A stretch of 64,000 bases of DNA from Chitinophaga filiformis (GCF_021646545.1 NZ_JAKIRP010000002.1:620001-684000); one strand, 5' to 3'. Numbered from the stretch's first letter, positions 37,174 to 45,398 are shown. Notes: generated from the sequence alone by a model not told the origin. Program-made: numbers and translations.

Positions 37174-37878
37174 ATGGAAAAAACAGACAAAGAGCTGTTC
37201 ACGAACCGTCGTGACTTCCTGGGTAAGATGATGCTGGGTGCAACCGCATTGGGTCTACCCTCATTGGGGACATTACCGCTGTATGCTGCAACGCAGCCTG
37301 TCCCTGTTACTTCAGATGGTGAAGATCCTGAAGCCTGGATCAACAAGATCAAGGGAAAACACCGCCTCGTTTTGGATGTGCCGCAGCCACATGAAATATT
37401 CCCGTTTGCATGGGCAAAAGTATTCCTGTTAACGAATGAAGCAACGGGCGTACCTGAAAAGGACTGTGGTGTCGTTGTTGTATTACGGCACGATGCTATT
37501 CCTTATGCCATGAAGGATGAACTATGGGCGAAGTATAAGCTTGGCGAGGTATTCAAGGCAGATGATCCGCTTACGAAAAAGCCTGCAACGAGAAATCCGT
37601 TCTGGCAGCCGAAGGCGGGCGACTTTAATGTTCCCGGTATAGGTAATGTGGCCATTGGCATTAATGAGCTGCAGGACAGTGGTGTAATGTTCTGTGTCTG
37701 CAACATGGCGCTGACTGTTTACAGTGCTGTCGTAGCCCAGCAAATGGGAGGAAACGCGGAGGATGTGAGAAAAGAGTGGGTCGCAGGCTTGTTGCCTGGT
37801 ATACAGATAGTACCATCCGGCATATGGGCCATCAGCCGCGCACAGGAGAAGCAATGTGCGTATTGTTTTGCCGGTTGA
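37174..37878 (+). CDS. Tat-exported DsrE-like sulfur-relay-type protein
   Basis: 234-residue protein with a twin-arginine signal (NRRDFLGKMMLGATALGLP), so it is folded before export to the periplasm. The mature part resembles the DsrE/DsrF-like superfamily: VFLLTNEATG, VVVVLRHDAIPYA, and INELQDSGVMFCVCNMAL with a CxC pair where DsrE proteins have their sulfur-carrying Cys, then GIQIVPSGIWAISRAQEKQC. A further CxxC-like end reads CAYCFAG. It precedes a TsdA-like cytochrome by 17 nt. Role in periplasmic sulfur transfer is inferred from fold and neighbour. Confidence 0.75.
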   Translation: MEKTDKELFTNRRDFLGKMMLGATALGLPSLGTLPLYAATQPVPVTSDGEDPEAWINKIKGKHRLVLDVPQPHEIFPFAWAKVFLLTNEATGVPEKDCGVVVVLRHDAIPYAMKDELWAKYKLGEVFKADDPLTKKPATRNPFWQPKAGDFNVPGIGNVAIGINELQDSGVMFCVCNMALTVYSAVVAQQMGGNAEDVRKEWVAGLLPGIQIVPSGIWAISRAQEKQCAYCFAG

Positions 37879-37895
37879 TCTGTTAATCATCACCT

Positions 37896-38816
37896 ATGCG
37901 ACTTGCTGTGATGATGCTGTTCATCTTCTGGACAGTAAGTGTAATTGTTATGCCCGTAGCCTGCAGGAATGACAAGGTATATTGGACGCCGCCCGATACT
38001 GCCGATATCCCTCCTACTGCGGCTGGTGACCTGATTTTGTATGGCCGGGAACTAATAGCACGTACTTCCGTTTATCTCGGACCAGCGGGGAAGGTGGCCA
38101 ATATTAGTAATGGCATGAATTGCCAGAATTGTCACCTGGATGCAGGCACGAAATTTATGGGCAACAATTACGCTGCCGCAGCAGCAAATTTCCCTCGCTT
38201 CAGGGAACGCAGTGGTACTATTGAGTCGCTGGAAAAAAAGATCAACGATTGTCTCATCAGAAGTCTGAATGGTAGTCCGCTGGATAGCAACAGCCGGGAG
38301 ATGAGGGCAATGACATCCTATATCAAATGGCTGGGAAAGGACGTAGCTAAAGGATACAGACCACCCGGCAGCGGTATTAAACAATTACCTTACCTGCAAA
38401 GGGCAGCTGATACAATAAAAGGTCAAATGATTTTTGAACGTGACTGTGTACAATGTCATAACCGTGATGGAAGCGGGAAGTATGATTCATCAGGCGTAAA
38501 TTATTTGTATCCTCCTTTGTGGGGACCCCATAGTTATAATACAGGTGCGGGTATTTACCGGCTGACGAAATTAGCCGGATATATTAAAGCAAATATGCCA
38601 TTCGGCAATGCATATCTGAGTGAGGAGGAAGCCTGGGACGTAGCTGCGTTTGTAAGTTCACAATCAAGACCTGTTAAAGTATTTGAAGGCGATTGGCCTG
38701 TGTTATCCACCAAACCAGTGGATGTAGCGATGGGACCATTCCCTGATACGTTTTCTATTAATCAACATAAGTATGGTCCATTTGGACCAATTGTACAGAG
38801 CAGGAAAAAGAAATAA
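37896..38816 (+). CDS. dihaem c-type cytochrome lipoprotein, TsdA (thiosulfate dehydrogenase)-like
   Basis: 306 residues. Lipobox ending at Cys23 (VMPVAC) predicts a membrane-anchored lipoprotein. Two haem-binding sites: NCQNCH (Cys76, Cys79, His80) and DCVQCH (Cys184, Cys187, His188). Between them INDCLIRSLNG (Cys119) resembles the TsdA segment whose Cys is the unusual axial haem ligand. TsdA enzymes convert thiosulfate to tetrathionate or the reverse. Following the Tat DsrE-like gene, this suggests periplasmic sulfur oxidation or reduction. Substrate not proven. Confidence 0.82.
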   Translation: MRLAVMMLFIFWTVSVIVMPVACRNDKVYWTPPDTADIPPTAAGDLILYGRELIARTSVYLGPAGKVANISNGMNCQNCHLDAGTKFMGNNYAAAAANFPRFRERSGTIESLEKKINDCLIRSLNGSPLDSNSREMRAMTSYIKWLGKDVAKGYRPPGSGIKQLPYLQRAADTIKGQMIFERDCVQCHNRDGSGKYDSSGVNYLYPPLWGPHSYNTGAGIYRLTKLAGYIKANMPFGNAYLSEEEAWDVAAFVSSQSRPVKVFEGDWPVLSTKPVDVAMGPFPDTFSINQHKYGPFGPIVQSRKKK

Positions 38817-38842
38817 CCGTTTATGTGCGGTTATTTCTTTTT
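38805..38842. terminator. bidirectional terminator spanning two stop codons
   Basis: AAAAAGAAATAACCG (38805-38819) pairs perfectly with CGGTTATTTCTTTTT (38828-38842). The stem includes the stop codon of the cytochrome gene (38814-38816), and also the stop of the convergent small gene (38821) lies in its loop. Confidence 0.85.
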
Positions 38843-39045
38843 TGTTCTTCCATTTGCTCGAGTAAAATCTCGTAAATTGGCTTGGGTTGAAATTTGTCAG
38901 GTATAAACCCCCACAGATACATTTTGCCTCGTATGCCCTCTGGAGAGATCATATCTCTGGGATGTATACCTCCAGGATAGCCATATTTCAAATGTTCGAC
39001 GAGGTCATCATCAATTTCTTTGTACTTTGGTTTTCTCCACCACAT
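38821..39045 (-). CDS. small hypothetical protein
   Basis: 74 residues, MWWRKPKYKEIDDDLVEHLK at the start and an acidic/basic C terminus (LLEQMEEQKRNNRT). No recognised domain; charged, soluble. Its start lies inside the 3' end of the preceding gene (58-nt overlap, another frame). AT-rich like its neighbour. Likely co-expressed with it. Could be an accessory or immunity-like protein, but nothing supports a specific role. Confidence 0.55.
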   Translation of the reverse strand: MWWRKPKYKEIDDDLVEHLKYGYPGGIHPRDMISPEGIRGKMYLWGFIPDKFQPKPIYEILLEQMEEQKRNNRT

Positions 39046-39635
39046 ATATGATTGGTTTTAGTAAAACTACTTAAATTATTAATAGTTTCTTTTTTTAGAA
39101 TAGCCTTTTTTTCGGAATTTATTTGTAGCCAAATGCAATACAGGTAAGGGATGCAAGCCATGATTGCAAAACGAAACGCCCAGTTGTAGAATGATGTTTT
39201 GTGACTTAAACTTCGCCCATTCGCAGTGATACCTCTTTCAAGTTCTGTGATGTAATACGTTTTTATCATAGCGTCGATCTGAGTGGACGCAATGCCTTTT
39301 GCTTCAAAGAATTGCTTGACCCCCGTATAATATGCCCTGGGTGCAATTAGAATGTACAATGCTCCCGGGGACAGCAGCATAACGGAATTGATGACGGAAA
39401 TGATGAAAAGAATGCAAAACGTATAAAATGAACAATAGTATGACCAATGATATTCTTCTTTTGTAAGAAATAATGTCTGAATGATCGGCACCAGAAAAAT
39501 ACAGAATGCAGAATAGATCACCAGTAATGTCGTGAACCGATCGACAGTTTTCTGATAAATATTAGCATACTGCTCTAAGCGTTGTTCGTTTAGCTCAATA
39601 ATATAATCAAGATCATAAAAAGATTTATTCCCCAT
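38988..39635 (-). CDS. hypothetical membrane protein
   Basis: 215 residues with four candidate membrane segments: about 35-55 (FTTLLVIYSAFCIFLVPII), 65-90 (YCSFYTFCILFIISVINSVM), 92-105 and 155-172 (WAFRFAIMACIPYLYCIWLQ). N-terminal coiled-coil-like helix (YIIELNEQRLEQYANIYQKT). The composition is noticeably more AT-rich than flanking genes, which hints at transfer. No family recognised. Overlaps the next small gene by 58 nt. Confidence 0.65.
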   Translation of the reverse strand: MGNKSFYDLDYIIELNEQRLEQYANIYQKTVDRFTTLLVIYSAFCIFLVPIIQTLFLTKEEYHWSYYCSFYTFCILFIISVINSVMLLSPGALYILIAPRAYYTGVKQFFEAKGIASTQIDAMIKTYYITELERGITANGRSLSHKTSFYNWAFRFAIMACIPYLYCIWLQINSEKKAILKKETINNLSSFTKTNHICGGENQSTKKLMMTSSNI

Positions 39636-39747
39636 AGTTAATAATTAACAAACGTATAAGTAAATCCAGGGGAATGTCAGGAAGGTCTAATGTTGTAAAA
39701 CGGTTCCAAAAATAAGGATATTTTATATACCAAAATAAGCGTGCGAA

Positions 39748-39784
39748 AAATTATCTTAGAATTCTCTTAACATTAAGATAATTT
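39748..39784. promoter_or_regulatory. inverted repeat between divergent genes, upstream of GDPD
   Basis: AAATTATCTTA (39748-39758) and TAAGATAATTT (39774-39784) are perfect complements, and an inner TCTTAA-CA-TTAAGA dyad lies at its right part; TCTTA is also repeated directly with an 11-bp period. It sits about 50-85 bp upstream of the phosphodiesterase start. The 11-bp repeat spacing recalls PhoB-type boxes (inference). Confidence 0.4.
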
Positions 39785-39832
39785 CAGTTTTCTTGTTTTA
39801 AATACCAACTTGCTTTGCATAACAGGATTATG

Positions 39833-40732
39833 ATGAAACGTACTTTTCTTTTACAGATAGCAATGATAGCAGCTGCAACACATGCTTTCGCCCAGCAGAA
39901 AACAGATGTACAGGCACATCGCGGGGGAAGAGGCTTAATGCCGGAGAACACTATACCTGCCATGTTACACGCCGTTGATCTTGGTGTAAGGACATTGGAG
40001 CTGGATTGTGTCATCTCTTCAGATAACAAGGTAGTAGTGTCGCATGACGTGTTCATGTCTTCGGCATTTATCAGGAAGCCTGACGGTTCTGATATCACGA
40101 AGGAGGAAGAAAAGCAGTACGCACTATACACGATGACGTACGACAGTATCCGTAAATTTGATGTGGGAACGAAACCGCATCCACAGTTTCCGGAGCAGGT
40201 GAAGATGAAAGCACATAAGCCGCTGCTGGCAGACCTGATAGACAGCGTGGAAGCTTATGTGAAAAAACATCACCTGAAGCCGGTATACTACAATATCGAA
40301 ACAAAATGCTCTCCCGAAGGAGACGGAAAATTTCATCCAAAACCGGATGTGTTTGCAGGAATGGTCATGGATGTGATAAAGAAAAAGAAGATCACAGACA
40401 GGGTCACTATACAGTCGTTCGATGTACGTACCTTGCAGGTGATCCACAAGACTGATCCAAAGCAAACATTGGCGTTGCTGATCATGAACAAGAATACTTT
40501 TGCGGCTAACCTGGAAAAACTCGGATTTACACCTGCTATCTACAGTCCTTATTATTCATTGGTTACACCGGAGCTGGTGAAGGAAGCACATGATAAAAAG
40601 GTGTTGATTTTACCCTGGACAGTGAATGAAGTGAGCGATATGGAAAAGATGATGTCTCTCCAGGTGGATGGGATCATTACAGATTATCCGGACAGACTGG
40701 TAAAAATAGCGGGGAGCTATCAACAGAAATAA
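39833..40732 (+). CDS. glycerophosphodiester phosphodiesterase (GDPD family), exported
   Basis: 299 residues. Signal peptide MKRTFLLQIAMIAAATHAFA-QQ. Predicted to release glycerol-3-phosphate from glycerophosphodiesters in the periplasm. GDPD motifs: AHRGGRGLMPENT (His29, Glu38), LELDCV (Glu56, Asp58), VVSHDVF (His71), and near the C terminus LPWTVNE and GIITDYPDR. Start at 39833; ATG 39830 is adjacent and equally possible. Ends at a strong terminator. Probably a phosphate- or lipid-scavenging enzyme. Confidence 0.92.
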   Translation: MKRTFLLQIAMIAAATHAFAQQKTDVQAHRGGRGLMPENTIPAMLHAVDLGVRTLELDCVISSDNKVVVSHDVFMSSAFIRKPDGSDITKEEEKQYALYTMTYDSIRKFDVGTKPHPQFPEQVKMKAHKPLLADLIDSVEAYVKKHHLKPVYYNIETKCSPEGDGKFHPKPDVFAGMVMDVIKKKKITDRVTIQSFDVRTLQVIHKTDPKQTLALLIMNKNTFAANLEKLGFTPAIYSPYYSLVTPELVKEAHDKKVLILPWTVNEVSDMEKMMSLQVDGIITDYPDRLVKIAGSYQQK

Positions 40733-40756
40733 CAAGTTATCAGCAATAACAAATAG

Positions 40757-40784
40757 AAAAAGGGGCCGGTCAAGCCCCTTTTTT
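40757..40784 (+). terminator. intrinsic terminator of the GDPD gene
   Basis: AAAAAGGGGC (40757-40766) pairs with GCCCCTTTTTT (40774-40784) over a 7-nt loop, with the T-tract directly following. It lies 24 nt after the stop codon. Confidence 0.85.
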
Positions 40785-40795
40785 GATATAGGGAG

Positions 40796-40915
40796 TTAGT
40801 TAAATAATTGATTTTCACGCACAATATCCTGTTTGGTGTAGCCCGGAGGTCTGGTACCCGTCAATCGGGATAAGTTCTGCATAACTTCAGGAGCGCCGGA
40901 AGTACATATATATCT
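40796..40915 (-). pseudogene. C-terminal remnant of an NmrA-like SDR gene (tentative)
   Basis: The minus strand between an in-frame stop at 40916-40918 and TAA at 40796-40798 encodes about 38 residues including SGAPEVMQNLSRLTGTRPPG and then YTKQDIVRENQLF. The pattern of E-V, L-TG-x-x-P and a final R-E-N helix looks like the C terminus of NmrA-like short-chain oxidoreductases. No start codon or N-terminal part exists nearby, so this is a relic. The family call is uncertain. Confidence 0.35.
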
Positions 40916-40924
40916 TTAAGTTTA

Positions 40925-40932
40925 TATATTTG
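40925..40932 (+). promoter_or_regulatory. candidate -7 promoter element
   Basis: TATATTTG matches TAnnTTTG exactly, 17 nt before the ATG at 40950. No clear -33 TTG at 19 nt. It would give a very short leader for the small membrane protein. Confidence 0.4.
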
Positions 40933-40949
40933 TATTAAATAATTCTTTA

Positions 40950-41444
40950 ATGGCATTCCGCGGGTTTCTTCCTTATATCGGCATTGTTGTAGGTTTTGGT
41001 GTAATCTACTGGTTAACAATGATGATTCCCAACAATATCTTATACCTTGGTTTCAAGAGCAGTCTGCTGGAGGCAGAAAGGAAGACTATTTACCAGGAAC
41101 ATATTTTCACTTACGGTCTTAGCCTGGTATTATTGATGCTGAACCTTGCGGAGCTGTTATCCTCCAGAGAAGACCGTTACTGGCTGCGGATCATAAAATC
41201 TGTGTTGACAGTGATCTTTGCATATGCTGCGGGAGCCGTAGTGTTTCTGCTGATGAATACACAGGAATGGAATATGTACCTGTATGCCAGAGAGATACCC
41301 GCCTGGATCTTCTGTGGCATTAGTTTGGCCATGACGATTGGCCTACTGCTGGTTTTACAGATATTGAGCCCGATGCTCCGGGCAAAAGCTGGTGCGGGTT
41401 TCCTGGAAGATTACCTCCCTTCCTGGCTCCGATTTGACAGATAA
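40950..41444 (+). CDS. hypothetical four-helix membrane protein
   Basis: 164 residues with four hydrophobic segments: about 6-28 (FLPYIGIVVGFGVIYWLTMM), 52-70 (IFTYGLSLVLLMLNLAELL), 83-107 (IIKSVLTVIFAYAAGAVVFL) and 118-140 (IPAWIFCGISLAMTIGLLLV). No recognised domain. It ends 63 nt before the helicase gene on the same strand and may share its transcript. Confidence 0.7.
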   Translation: MAFRGFLPYIGIVVGFGVIYWLTMMIPNNILYLGFKSSLLEAERKTIYQEHIFTYGLSLVLLMLNLAELLSSREDRYWLRIIKSVLTVIFAYAAGAVVFLLMNTQEWNMYLYAREIPAWIFCGISLAMTIGLLLVLQILSPMLRAKAGAGFLEDYLPSWLRFDR

Positions 41445-41507
41445 TGCCCGCCCAATAATGAATGTGCAGGATTAGCAGTACCTTTGCCGTTCATTTTTAT
41501 CTGAATT

Positions 41508-42848
41508 ATGACTTTCGACGAATTAAACCTGAGCAGGCCTTTACTGAATGCGTTGAGTGATCTGGGATATACGACGCCCACTGTCATCCAGCAGAAGGTG
41601 TTCTCAGTAGTGATGTCAGGGCAGGATGTATGTGGAATAGCCCAGACCGGTACCGGAAAAACTTTCGCGTACCTGCTGCCCTGCCTGCGACAGTTTAAAT
41701 TTTCCAAAGAACGCTTTCCGCAACTCCTGATCGTAGTGCCTACCCGTGAGCTGGTAGTGCAGGTAGTGGACGCTGTAAAACAGCTGACGCCCTATATGAG
41801 TGTGGAAGCTGCCGGCTTCTACGGAGGCGTGAATATGAATCCGCAGATGGAAATCGCGGCAGGTAAACTGGATGTAGTGGTATCTACTCCGGGCCGCCTG
41901 GTGGATATTGTGTTAAGCGGCACCCTGAAATTGAAAGCGATCAAACGGGTTGTAATAGATGAAATGGATGAGATGCTGAACCTGGGTTTCCGGCCACAGA
42001 TCCAGCATATTCTTGATCTGCTGCCACAAAGGCGCCAGAATTTGCTGTTCTCAGCTACTATTACGGAGGAAGTAGAACAGCTGATAGCCACTCATTTTAA
42101 TTTCCCGGTGACCGTAGAAGCGGCTCCTGTAGGAACACCCCTTAAAAATATCAGTCAGACGGGCTACCATGTGCCTAATTTCTATACGAAAGTAAACTTG
42201 CTGGAACTGTTGCTGGAACGGGACAGCTCCATGACGAAGGTCCTGATATTCGTAGCTACAAAAGAAATGGCCAACCAGCTATATGAACAGCTGGAAGCTA
42301 AATATCCTGAAAAAGCAGGTGTGATCCACTCGAATAAAGAACAGAACCATCGTTTCAATACGGTGAAGAGGTTCAAGGATGGCACTTACAGATTTATCAT
42401 TGCCACAGATATTATCGCGAGGGGTCTTGACATTGCAGAAGTATCACATGTTATCAACTTTGATACGCCGGAAGTACCGGAAAGTTATCTGCATCGTATC
42501 GGTAGAACAGGCCGTGCTGATAAAGAAGGAAACTCCATTATTTTTATCGCCGACAGAGAAAGGGAACGCCAGGAAAAGATAGAGGAGCTGATGAATTATC
42601 AGATCCCTATATTGCCTTTGCCGGAAGACCTGGTGATCTCGGATGTACTGACAGACGACGAAAAGCCGGAAGTGAAGATGAAGAACTTCCTGATAAAACT
42701 TCCAACCAGGGAAGATGCAGGACCGGCTTTCCACGAGAAGTTGGCGAAGAATAAAAAGGTAAACGTGAAAATCTCTCACGCAGATAAAATGAAGCAAAAG
42801 TACGGCAAGCCCAAAACAAGAGGAGCGAAGCCTAAACGAAAAAGATAA
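41508..42848 (+). CDS. DEAD-box family RNA helicase
   Basis: 446-residue ATP-dependent RNA helicase. Q motif near the start (TTPTVIQQKVF), Walker A AQTGTGKT with Lys51, motif Ib TPGR, motif II DEMD (residues 151-154) in place of DEAD, motif III SAT, and C-terminal motifs ATDIIARGLDI and HRIGRTGR. The tail is Lys/Arg rich (KQKYGKPKTRGAKPKRKR), likely for RNA binding. Function in ribosome assembly or RNA turnover is the family expectation; the exact paralogue cannot be named. Confidence 0.93.
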   Translation: MTFDELNLSRPLLNALSDLGYTTPTVIQQKVFSVVMSGQDVCGIAQTGTGKTFAYLLPCLRQFKFSKERFPQLLIVVPTRELVVQVVDAVKQLTPYMSVEAAGFYGGVNMNPQMEIAAGKLDVVVSTPGRLVDIVLSGTLKLKAIKRVVIDEMDEMLNLGFRPQIQHILDLLPQRRQNLLFSATITEEVEQLIATHFNFPVTVEAAPVGTPLKNISQTGYHVPNFYTKVNLLELLLERDSSMTKVLIFVATKEMANQLYEQLEAKYPEKAGVIHSNKEQNHRFNTVKRFKDGTYRFIIATDIIARGLDIAEVSHVINFDTPEVPESYLHRIGRTGRADKEGNSIIFIADRERERQEKIEELMNYQIPILPLPEDLVISDVLTDDEKPEVKMKNFLIKLPTREDAGPAFHEKLAKNKKVNVKISHADKMKQKYGKPKTRGAKPKRKR

Positions 42849-42857
42849 ATAAGAAGA

Positions 42858-42930
42858 GCAGGTATCAGGATAAATCAGGCTTGTAAAGGCTATCAGAAAC
42901 GATGACAAGCCTCCATCAGGTATCCGGATA
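42858..42930 (+). repeat. repeated CAGGTAT-C-GGATAAA motif before a terminator
   Basis: GCAGGTATCAGGATAAA begins at 42858 and CCATCAGGTATCCGGATA at 42913-42930. A third copy, CCATCAGGTACCCGGATA, is at 49093-49110 (17 of 18 identical), again directly 5' of a terminator hairpin. The centre TATCCGGATA is a palindrome. Looks like a small dispersed element. Confidence 0.5.
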
Positions 42931-42932
42931 AA

Positions 42933-42966
42933 CTAAAGGTGTGTCAGATTTTTGATACACCTTTAG
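42933..42966. terminator. terminator after the helicase gene
   Basis: CTAAAGGTGTGTCA (42933-42946) pairs with TGATACACCTTTAG (42953-42966) with one G-U; followed by TTTT on the plus strand. It lies next to the convergent GH2 stop (42969) and can serve both strands. Confidence 0.75.
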
Positions 42967-42968
42967 TT

Positions 42969-45227
42969 TTATGGCCATGTATTTTCCCCCTTCTGCATTT
43001 TATCCATCACCACCTGGTAGTCCGGTTGTTCACTTTCAGGCGCCAGCACCACTGCTTTATCCATCCATTTCAAAGCCTCTTCTTTGTTCCCCAGTTTGTA
43101 TAACAGATTGGCGTAGGTGCTCATGGTAAAAGAGTTTCTTTCCATGTCCACCGCTTTTTCCATCCATTTTAAGGCCTGATGTAACAAGGTAGTATCATTA
43201 GTGCCTTCAAAGACCTTCTTCGAAATGCTGCTGATCTTTGCCGGCGAGAAACTGGTACCGCCATTGCTCAGATAAGCAGTCAGGGTATCAGTCAGTGTCT
43301 TGTAGTTCCGGGTCTTCTTCACGTCAGCATCCATTTCAAGCAATGCAAGGAACTGACGGCGATGGGGATCTGGTATAGAGGTAGTATCTGCATTTTTTAA
43401 CGCAAGGGCAGGCAACAGCATTTTACTACGTTCCTGCGCTGTGAAAGGTGCATGGAGCTGGCGTAATGTTTCGAGTGGTACCTTTACGACTTCCCTGTCG
43501 TAGGTGATCAGACCATTTTCTTCTATTTCCACATCAAAAGGTTCGGTGTAAATGGAGCCTGACTGGCCGGCCGTTTCATAGGTCTTGAGACGTTTCACCA
43601 TAGAAGCGTATTTGTCGGTCATTTCAGAAGGAGTGATCTTGACATATCCCCATCCTGCGGCTGCATTCCACTGATGTCCTTTTACAGGAACACCTACGCC
43701 GCCCCATTCTCCCAGTACCCTTGCTTTGCCCGGCAGAGCAGGCGCAATTCCCGGACCGGGATAGTCGTGTATGTCTGTAAGGTCACTGTTGGCCCATTTG
43801 CCTGCAAGATCCTGCGGACCATCCTTGCCATAGTTCTCTCCGGTATGGCCATTGATCAGCCGTGTATGGTCCCTGTCCTGCAGCCATTGTGTGAGACGGG
43901 GCTGATCGTAGGTATACCATCCTTCATTGAACAACACCCAGCAGATGATGGAAGGATGGTTGTACAGCTGGTCTACATTGGCCTTATTTTCAGCTTCAAA
44001 AGCAGCTTTGGCGTCCGGTTCCAGGCTGGCGCAGGTTACCATGTCCTGCCATACCAGCATGCCCAGTTTATCTGCATGATAATACCAGCGGGCGGGTTCT
44101 ATTTTAATATGTTTGCGGATAGTATTGAAGCCCATTCCTTTGATTGCCGCGATATCAAACCGGAGCGCTTCATCGGTGGGGGCGGTATAGATACCATCAG
44201 GCCAGAATCCCTGGTCGAGCACACCAAGATTGTACGTGTATCTGTTATTGAGGAAAATGCGTTCCTGTCCTGCGTCGTCCTTCTTTACCTCAATTTTTCG
44301 CATGCCAAAGTAGGATGTTACTTTGTCTTTTGCAGCACCGTTTTTCACCAGTTTAACAGAGAGGTCATAAAGAAAAGGATCTTCCGGGCTCCAGAGATGC
44401 GCATTGCGCAGCGGAAGTTTCAGCGGCTGATTGGCCGGGCCTTTTACGGAGCCAGCCATTTTGCCGGCTGTAGCTGCTATGGCTTCAATTGTATAATCTG
44501 TGTCGCCTGAGGTATTAACAGTAAGCGACAGGTAGCCTTCATCTACTTCAGGCGTAATTACCAGGCCGGTAATGGCAACAGCTGGAACGGTTTCCATCCA
44601 TACGGTCTGCCAGATGCCCGTAGTCGCCGTATAGCGGATACCTTTGGGCGTCAGTACCTGTTTACCATGTGGATTAGGCCCCTGATCTGTAGGGTCATAG
44701 ACGTCAATGATCAGTTCATTCCGGCCGCTGACCAGCAGGGGAGTAATGTCAAAGGAGAAGTGCTGATATCCACCGGTATGCCGCCCCGCTTCTTTACCGT
44801 TCACATACACCTTCGTTTGCCAGTCTACAGCGCCAAAGTGCAATAATACCCTTTCACCTTCTTTTATGGCCGGACGGTCGAAGCTGCGTTTATACCAGAG
44901 CCGCTGAGTGGGTAAAACGGGCTTTTTGACGCCTGACAGGGCCGACTCCACCGGAAAGGGGACGAGTATCTCACCGTCAAAGGTGGAGGGCTGTTCCACT
45001 GCTTTGTCGGTGATGGCATATTGCCATAATCCGTTTAGGTTGATCCATCGTTCACGCACCATCTGAGGACGCGGGTATTCCGGCAATACGCTGGCAGGGT
45101 TCACCTGTCTGGCCCAGCGGGTCTGAATAGCTACGGGCTGCATCTTCCAGGAGGACTGGCTGTGGCTGTCGGCATAAAGCAAGCAGGAGAGACCTGACAG
45201 CAAAAGGGTTTTTGCAAAACGTTTCAT
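42969..45227 (-). CDS. GH2 family glycoside hydrolase with C-terminal TPR-like region
   Basis: 752-residue exported enzyme of the beta-galactosidase/glucuronidase clan. From ATG 45227: signal peptide MKRFAKTLLLSGLSCLLYAD. Then sugar-binding jelly-roll (FGAVDWQTKVYVNGKEAGRH), Ig-like domain, and the TIM barrel with acid/base Glu435 in LFNEGW and candidate nucleophile Glu507 in LGEWGG. The C-terminal 100 residues (LHQALKWMEKAVDMERNSFT; KEEALKWMDKAVVLAPES) form two TPR-like repeats, uncommon in GH2 enzymes. Substrate unknown. An upstream in-frame ATG (45257) would spoil the signal peptide. A nested dyad lies 28 bp upstream. Confidence 0.9.
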   Translation of the reverse strand: MKRFAKTLLLSGLSCLLYADSHSQSSWKMQPVAIQTRWARQVNPASVLPEYPRPQMVRERWINLNGLWQYAITDKAVEQPSTFDGEILVPFPVESALSGVKKPVLPTQRLWYKRSFDRPAIKEGERVLLHFGAVDWQTKVYVNGKEAGRHTGGYQHFSFDITPLLVSGRNELIIDVYDPTDQGPNPHGKQVLTPKGIRYTATTGIWQTVWMETVPAVAITGLVITPEVDEGYLSLTVNTSGDTDYTIEAIAATAGKMAGSVKGPANQPLKLPLRNAHLWSPEDPFLYDLSVKLVKNGAAKDKVTSYFGMRKIEVKKDDAGQERIFLNNRYTYNLGVLDQGFWPDGIYTAPTDEALRFDIAAIKGMGFNTIRKHIKIEPARWYYHADKLGMLVWQDMVTCASLEPDAKAAFEAENKANVDQLYNHPSIICWVLFNEGWYTYDQPRLTQWLQDRDHTRLINGHTGENYGKDGPQDLAGKWANSDLTDIHDYPGPGIAPALPGKARVLGEWGGVGVPVKGHQWNAAAGWGYVKITPSEMTDKYASMVKRLKTYETAGQSGSIYTEPFDVEIEENGLITYDREVVKVPLETLRQLHAPFTAQERSKMLLPALALKNADTTSIPDPHRRQFLALLEMDADVKKTRNYKTLTDTLTAYLSNGGTSFSPAKISSISKKVFEGTNDTTLLHQALKWMEKAVDMERNSFTMSTYANLLYKLGNKEEALKWMDKAVVLAPESEQPDYQVVMDKMQKGENTWP

Positions 45228-45254
45228 TATAAAGTGCAGGTGGTTTAAGTCAGG

Positions 45255-45304
45255 CAATATAACTGACCGTGCGGCAATGCTGCCGCAGTGCAGGCGTTAT
45301 ATTG
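45255..45304. promoter_or_regulatory. nested dyad upstream of the GH2 gene
   Basis: Outer arms CAATATAAC (45255-45263) and GTTATATTG (45296-45304) are perfect complements. They enclose TGCGGCA-ATGC-TGCCGCA (45270-45287), itself a perfect hairpin. TGACCGGTCA (45303-45312) overlaps the right arm. In the 45228-45398 gap, before the GH2 start; operator or leader structure. Confidence 0.5.
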
Positions 45305-45398
45305 ACCGGTCAGAAAATATTTCGTGGTTGCACTGATAATGAAATCGTAACATCATTCCTTTAAAAAATTATGAATGAGGTTTCTCTCTATGGATCGT

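Noticed and set aside
38988..39045. Frameshift splitting one gene into the two AT-rich orphans
   Set aside because: The membrane protein has a natural hydrophilic end and the small gene has its own ATG; without homologues a 58-nt overlap is not enough to claim a frameshift.
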